Part shown: in pieces, positions 58,286-64,000 of the stretch
How positions within the stretch are numbered: position 1 is the first letter of the stretch
Layout: each line of letters starts with the position of its first letter
Origin: Meghimatium bilineatum
Taxonomy: Eukaryota; Mollusca; Gastropoda; Stylommatophora; Philomycidae
Assembly (NCBI GenBank): GCA_034231615.1
Contig: CM067314.1
Coordinates: forward strand, 9,239,501 to 9,303,500
Direction: 5' to 3'
DNA: 64,000 nucleotides
The notes under the pieces: generated by a model
Told to the model about the DNA's origin: nothing
Database searches by the model: none
Seen by the model: only the letters and a program-made list of their open reading frames with translations
Position numbers and translations under genes: made by a program

Positions 58286-58689
58286 AGAAACACGAGGAAT
58301 ATAATTGTGATTTACGATCTAGCATTGTCCAAAATTTTGACGTTTTTGTGTCACGGCAAAATTACTGTTCTATCAGGAATCCGTTTTCTTGAAGCCAGGG
58401 ATTGTTCTTGCAATTACGTATCGAATTTGACAAAGCTAAGACAGATGCTATTCTCAGATCGAAAGTAAGCTATCGTTGGCTTGTGACTATCAGTGTGACT
58501 TCTCACTTGTGAAAGCTGAATGTTGTAAATGGGACCCGTGTATTTACCTAGGAAATCGAACTTCTTCGTTGGCTTGTAACAGTAATTGAGAATCGCTACG
58601 TCCCGTTAGCATATCAACCCTGCGCAGCGCTGACTGAAGGTACCGTTAGAATATCAACCCTGTGCTGACTGTACGTTTGACGAATTTAC

Positions 58690-58985
58690 TTTCAAATATG
58701 GTTGAGTTAATGCTACTATATCTAGGCCCTGCCCTGAGATGTGATCAAATATGGTTGAGTTAATGCTACTATAACTACGGCCCTGCCCTTAGTTGTGATC
58801 AAATATGGTTGAGTTAATGCTACTATATCTACGGTCCTGTCCTGAGCTGTGATCAAATATGGTTGAGTTAATGCTACTATAACTACGGTCCTGTCCTGAG
58901 ATGTGATCAAATATGGTTGAGTTAATTCTACTATAACTACGGTCCTGTCCTGAGCTGTGATCAAATATGGTTGAGTTAATGCTAT
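58690..58985. repeat. Minisatellite, ~55 bp unit x ~5.5, left part
   Basis: TGATCAAATATGGTTGAGTT, AATGCTACTATAACTACGG and TCCTGTCCTGAG repeated. Interrupted by retroposon F and resumed at 59586. Confidence 0.94.
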
Positions 58986-59585
58986 TTCGCGTGGATTGCG
59001 TCTGTGGGTCTCACCTATGACCCACTAGACAACCACCCATGTAATAGAACACCTTTACATGCCGTTATATTGAGGTTATAGAAGCTTCATGGCACGTCAT
59101 CTCTACACGTATGCTTTTCATGCTTTTTTTTTTATTGTTGCAATTTGTTTTATACTTTATTCTACTTATATATGTATGCACTCTCTGTGGTTGGGATGGA
59201 GGCAGAGATGTACTGCGCAGCACTGGAGAGGAGGAAACTGACAGTACTGTTTTTTCCTATGGCTGAGGCCCATCATAGAGGCACAGTGACTCAGGATGTG
59301 ACAATCCTTTTGACTTCAACATTTGGTTGCATGCCTGGAGCAATAGAGCAGTTTGGCATAACCAGTAGTCAATTGGTGGCGGGGAATAGGCACAGTGAAC
59401 TCTATCTTGACTGCAGTGACTCGGAGCAGTGCATAGGTTGAAACCTATCTTCATTGGTGGTGTGATAGTTCTGGCTCTGGCCCGGGGTGGGACGAAAATC
59501 CACATATTTCCAGCAATATGCCAGTAAAATGGCATGGGGTCAAAGAGCTTGAGCTTATGAGCCGCTGGATCAGCAACCAACCTAC
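58986..59585 (+). mobile_element. Retroposon F, full-length copy 2 (600 bp), inside the 55 bp array
   Basis: Starts TTCGCGTGGATTGCGTCTGT, has the shared head (ATAGAAGCTTCATGGCACGT), the body CAGAGATGTACTGCGCAGCA and CATAGGTTGAAACCTATC, and ends GCTGGATCAGCAACCAACC. It is flanked by TAATGCTAT at 58977-58985 and 59586-59594. Confidence 0.9.
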
Positions 59586-59650
59586 TAATGCTATCATATC
59601 TACGGCCCTGTCCTGAGATGTGATCAAATATGGTTGAGCTAACGCTACCG
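59586..59650. repeat. 55 bp minisatellite, continuation after the F insertion
   Basis: TAATGCTATCATATCTACGG, CCCTGTCCTGAGATGTGATC and AAATATGGTTGAGC match the left part. Confidence 0.9.
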
Positions 59651-59784
59651 TATCTCACAGAATCGTCAAAAAAACATGCTAGTATGAAAAATATTTCTTC
59701 AGAAACCATCTTATTGTGCATAGGAAACAAGAGGTAATCGCTTCTAATTCCAGGTATCGAAACAACTATCAGTAGCATGGGTGA

Positions 59785-60355
59785 ATGATAATGTGTGAAG
59801 AGATGCAATAATCAATAGCATGGGTGAATGATAACGTGTGAAGAGATGCAATAATCAATAGCATGGGTGAATGATAACGTGTGAAGAGATGCAATAATCA
59901 ATAGCATGTGTGAATGATAACGTGTGAAGAGATGCAATAATCAATAGCATGGGTGAATGATAACGTGTGAAGAGATGCAATAATCAATAGCATGGGTGAA
60001 TGATAACGTGTGAAGAGATGCAATAATCAATAGCATGGGTGAATGATAACGTGTGAAGAGATGCAATAATCAATAGCATGGGTGAATGATAACGTGTGAA
60101 GAGATGCAATAATCAATAGCATGGGTGAATGATAACGTGTGAAGAGATGCAATAATCAATAGCATGGGTGAATGATAATGTGTGAAGAGATGCAATAATC
60201 AATAGCATGGGTGAATGATAACGTGTGAAGAGATGCAATAATCAATAGCATGGGTGAATGATAACGTGTGAAGAGATGCAATAATCAATAGCATGTGTGA
60301 ATGATAACGTGTGAAGAGATGCAATAATCAATAGCATGGGTGAATGATAACGTGT
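59785..60355. repeat. Minisatellite, 43 bp unit x ~13, highly homogeneous
   Basis: AATGATAACGTGTGAAGAGA TGCAATAATCAATAGCATGG GTG repeated with single-base variants only. Confidence 0.97.
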
Positions 60356-60424
60356 GGAGAGATTCGCTGAAGTACATCTACAGGACACAGGTTTTTGAAA
60401 GTTTCACTTGAACAAGACGGACTA

Positions 60425-60562
60425 TCGCTAAATGGTTATTATGTTTAAACACGAAAACATACACATGACAATAGACAATAAACATTTTCAACGTTTCGAA
60501 TCGTTAGGTCTTTCTCAAGAATATACAAAACAGTGAAAACAGTGAAAATAGTAAAAAAATTA
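60425..60562 (-). mobile_element. Inverted 3'-terminal piece of a Penelope-like element
   Basis: The minus strand ACTGTTTTGTATATTCTTGA, then AAGACCTAACGATTCG and AAACGTTGAAAATG. Its first part is an inverted match to 61230-61284 downstream of the Penelope coding relic. Confidence 0.6.
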
Positions 60563-60574
60563 TATCCTGTTAAT

Positions 60575-60730
60575 GGTGATGGTCATCATGGTGTCCTAGA
60601 TATTCAGGTCACTGCCCTCACATCCTGCACCACGGATGATAGATCTAGGTACCCTCTTGAAAACCGATTTATTTTTTAGTTTGATACCCTCAAGCCTTTT
60701 GTACTTAACTCCGAACATCCATTTGTTTAA
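60575..60730 (+). pseudogene. Penelope-like element, C-terminal coding relic
   Basis: GHHGVLDIQVTALTSCTTDD, RSRYPLENRFIF, then stop, FDTLKPFVLN aligns with GHRGAQDIQVTAIKSCFSID, QTCLALESHYIY, CSTLKHNIIN at the C-terminus of the element at 11513-14164. It is the end of the GIY-YIG domain. It joins abruptly to an inverted 3' UTR piece on its left; its own 3' UTR (60731-61284) is split by family A copy 4. Confidence 0.8.
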
Positions 60731-60803
60731 ATTTGTGTTGGTATGGTCCTTATCATATTGCTATCCATGTTGTATTGTGTAATAATTTATTATATGTGTT
60801 GTC

Positions 60804-61067
60804 TTCTTTTTTCTTCGTTTATTCTCAAAATCCTGCAGATTAGCTCGATGTAGTTTGGAGAACGGAATGCGTTGGGTCATGATTTACAGCATTGAAGCGA
60901 TATCTGCACCTTTCCGCCTGACAAATCCGACTTCAGCATGATTTGGGTCACTGACCATATATGGGAAGGTACAGCCAACTCACTCCCATAACCTCCTTAG
61001 TCGCCTCTTACGTCATGCATATTGCTATTCTTTGCTCCCCTCTCGGGCGCCGAAAACACAAGGGCGA
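60804..61067 (-). mobile_element. Dispersed retroposon family A, copy 4
   Basis: Reverse orientation with tail TTCTTTTTTCTTCG at left and GGGAGCAAAGAATAGCAAT in reverse at right. The flanks ATATGTGTTGTC and ATATATGTTGTC suggest a target duplication. Confidence 0.85.
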
Positions 61068-61289
61068 TATATATATGTTGTCATATCCCGTCCAATTTTC
61101 AACAAAACCCGCTTCCACGACTACATGTTTCCACACACATCATTGTCACCTTAAACGTTGTATTGTTTACATGTTAATAGTGTGTCTAGTGCTTCTGTGG
61201 TGGTGACATAATTTTTACGGTTATTATTGTAGCAAAAAAATTTTCAGTGTTTTTTCACTATTTGTTGTGTATATTCTTCAGATTAGGTT

Positions 61290-61965
<676 letters not shown>

Positions 61966-62045
61966 ATAGACAGTCAGTGCCATGTTAAAGATGTTCAGGT
62001 GAGTGATTCGACAGTTGACCACACAAAGCAATCATGTGCACTGAC

Positions 62046-62227
62046 CTGAGTTTGAGTCAATCCCAAGGAAGCCGCTAGTTCCGCCCTTTCCGGAAGGGCC
62101 AAATATTGTGTTCTCTGGAACCGTCTATTGAGCTGTTGCAGCTGTAGACTGGAATATATGGTGCGCGGTTTTCTCATCTTCTTCCCTTTTCCATTAATTC
62201 TTAACTGATCTTCAACTTGGCTTTTAT
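62046..62227 (-). CDS. Dll: Distal-less/Dlx homeodomain, N-terminal half of homeobox (internal exon)
   Basis: This internal exon encodes homeodomain residues 1-44 and the conserved stretch before it (RINGKGKK, then [44 protein letters not shown]). Arg5 of the N-terminal arm and helices 1 and 2 are intact. The donor is CAG|GTCAGT, with the intron starting at 62045. The best acceptor is CCTCAG at 62228-62233, which gives a 182 nt exon: 2 nt completing a split codon plus 60 whole codons. I chose this acceptor because the open frame upstream of it, back to a Met near 62288, does not resemble Dlx. Other AG dinucleotides at 62222 and beyond are possible, so the 5' boundary is less certain than the 3' one. 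The [11 protein letters not shown] sequence is of protostome Distal-less type rather than vertebrate Dlx (FQLAALQRRFQ). The first exon, with the N-terminal activation region, is not in this window. Confidence 0.95.
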
Positions 62228-62287
62228 CTGAGGATTCAAGAATAATACATACATTGTGTTTTATTAACGCAACTTTACTTTCTGTCA

Positions 62288-62514
62288 TAGCCAGCTTCTG
62301 ATGTATCCAGTGTCTTTCCTAGTCCGTTTCTGATTTAGCTGTTTCTTTCCTAGTCAATTTCTAATTTAGCCAGTTTTTTCAGGGGAAAAAATCTTTCCAT
62401 ACCTTTACCAGTTGATCCCAAAAAATATCATGACACGTCCCTCGACAACTATGAAATTAACCTATTTTTTAGGCTAACCCCATCACCCCTTATACCGAAT
62501 ACTTAACTTACTGC
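62288..62514. other. Dll: Intron 1 sequence, no exon seen
   Basis: CTAGTC(C/A)(A/G)TTTCT(G/A)ATTTAGC is duplicated at 62319-62363. No Distal-less N-terminal coding was found here. Confidence 0.5.
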
Positions 62515-63240
62515 CCTGCTATATAGATGTACCGAACTTACCGTCCCACTACTATATAGATGTACCTAACTTATCGTCCCACTACTATATAGATGTACCT
62601 AACTTACCGTCCTACTACTATATAGATGTACCTAACTTACCGTCCCACTACTATATAGATATACCGAACTTACCGTCCCACTACTATATAGATGTACCGA
62701 ACTTACCGTCCCACTACTATATAGATGTACCGAACTTACCGTCCCACTACTATATAGATGTACCTAACTTACCGTCCCACTACTATATAGATGTACCGAA
62801 CTTACCGTCCCACTACTATATAGATGTAACGAACTTACCGTCCCACTACTATATAGATGTACCGAACTTACCGTCCCACTACTATATAGATGTACCTAAC
62901 TTACCGTCCCACTACTATATAGATGTACCTAACTTACCGTCCCACTACTATATAGATGTACTGAAGACTTAACTTACTGCCCTACTACTATATAGATGTA
63001 CTGAAGACTTAACTTACTGCCCTACTACTATATAGATGTACTGAAGACTTAACTTACTGCCCTACTACTATATAGATGTACTGAAGACTTAACTTACTGC
63101 CCTACTACTATATAGATGTACTGAAGACTTAACTTACGGCCCTACTACTATATAGATGTACTGAAGACTTAACTTACTGCCCTACTACTATATAGATGTA
63201 CTGAAGACTTAACTTACTGCCCTACTACTATATAGATGTT
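62515..63240. repeat. Two-unit minisatellite: 33 bp x ~13 then 40 bp x 7
   Basis: Left: CGTCCCACTACTATATAGAT GTACCGAACTTAC. At about 62955 the unit switches to TGCCCTACTACTATATAGAT GTACTGAAGACTTAACTTAC, which contains a 7 bp extension. Both share CTACTATATAGATGTAC. Confidence 0.95.
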
Positions 63241-64000
63241 ACCTGTTAATAATGTCTGCATGTTTTAATTATTGCTATTACTGAAGTATTACAATTGTAT
63301 CATTGATTACTTATCACCAATAATTCGTTTCCGATCATTTATCTAAATGATGAGATTGATTAGTATTAAACTATGTTGAGAATCATTTGATCATTTATTG
63401 CTTCTTTACTATTCATATTTACTATTTTGTTTATTGTTGACATTACCTGATTGTTTACTGTTGATATATGTTTACAATTTCTATTGTATATGGATGCGAT
63501 GAGGAAGATAAATGAAGAGGAAGATAAGAATTGAGTTAAAATTTAATCGGTTTATTTTATCAGCCATACAGATATCTAACGTCGTGTACATTCAGAACCC
63601 CTGTCGCTTGACGTACTTACAAATGATGAAATTAATCTAGCCAAAGTGATCACACTATCAAAGTCAAGCAGGCGTGTCAATTCTGCATTACATAATTGAT
63701 GAGATCAGCTAAAAGAGATAAGCGCATCGGACTAAGCTTAAGTAACGAAACGACAGCGGACATCGACAACCAAAAAACGTTTATTGAAGTTTCCATCTGT
63801 TTTATGGTCCGCTGTCGACACACCAGTTAATGAGAGGAAGGGCATTGAATTAAACATTGTTCCATTAAGTCATGTTTCAAATTGTTCTGATATTGTGTTA
63901 GAGTTGTCTTATTCCACGTTCACTCTCACAATTCTACAATGAGGACTCTGTCAAAGGTATCAGTCAACTCCAGTCATCCATTGATGACTCTGTCAAACGT
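63241..64000. other. No gene seen (inside or upstream of Distal-less intron 1)
   Basis: AT-rich. Contains a perfect 11 bp inverted repeat (CGACAGCGGAC at about 63750, GTCCGCTGTCG at about 63808). At the right edge GACTCTGTCAAAGGTATCAG begins what looks like another array (GATGACTCTGTCAAACG). Confidence 0.5.

Noticed and set aside
62228-62288. Met at 62288 as the Distal-less start codon
   Set aside because: Residues upstream of the acceptor at 62228 do not resemble Dlx, and the family has a long N-terminal region on a separate exon; an AG acceptor is present at 62228-62229.

Overview
This window is AT-rich animal nuclear DNA. The only host gene I can support is a Distal-less/Dlx homeobox gene on the minus strand. 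Exon 2 lies at 62046-62227 and the terminal coding exon at 47040-47522. They are separated by a 14.5 kb phase-0 intron that splits the homeodomain between residues 44 and 45, both splice sites obey GT-AG, and the joined frame is uninterrupted. The first exon must lie to the right of the window. The homeodomain is of protostome Distal-less type ([22 protein letters not shown]). Together with the tRNA-derived SINEs, LINE and Penelope-like relics and the heavy minisatellite load, this suggests a lophotrochozoan, perhaps a mollusc. That placement is inference; I cannot name the species.

Everything else is repeats. (1) Roughly forty minisatellite arrays have units of 12-89 bp, the largest at 5085-6956 (27 bp), 14700-15612 (23 bp), 27838-29097 (33 bp), 33230-34028 (31 bp), 40775-41510 (40 bp), 44545-45290 (41 bp) and 48690-50260 (56 bp). 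Long GATA, TA and GATTA microsatellites lie at 18.6-19.6 and 61.3-62.0 kb. (2) Decayed retroelements include non-LTR (LINE) reverse transcriptase C-termini at 735-1240, 3542-3850, 8590-8760, 25050-25985, 27420-30115 (minus), 30195-32075 (minus), 35320-35480, 36984-37480, 41845-42060, 50375-50695 and 54085-54420; a LINE-type RNase H tail at 53359-53739 with a relic at 23300-23486; and a Penelope-like element at 11513-14164 with a second piece at 60575-60730. (3) A Tc1/mariner transposase relic sits at 21478-21935. (4) Several short retroposon families are present, here labelled A, B, C, D, F and tRNA-derived T1, T2, T3; several copies are bounded by visible target-site duplications.

Layout: 1-18.5 kb holds SINEs, LINE pieces, large arrays and the Penelope-like element; 18.5-20 kb is microsatellite; 20-26 kb holds element F, Tc1, SINEs and a LINE; 27-32 kb holds two minus-strand LINEs expanded or interrupted by arrays and a 1.2 kb retroposon; 33-46 kb is nearly continuous arrays with LINE pieces; 46-62.2 kb is the Distal-less 3' part and its intron; 62.5-63.2 kb is a two-unit array.

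The most interesting pattern is traffic between transposons and minisatellites. At five or more places a piece of transposon sequence has been amplified in tandem: a 36 bp LINE coding segment x8, a 29 bp Penelope segment x3, a 27 bp SINE segment x4, an 89 bp dispersed-repeat segment x5 and a 23 bp LINE segment x4. Conversely, the 600 bp retroposon F has landed inside two different arrays. Families A and B and a 1.2 kb retroposon also share a related 3' region, which may identify their mobilising partner. The long open frames over arrays arise because the unit length is a multiple of 3 or the unit lacks stops; I do not regard them as genes.
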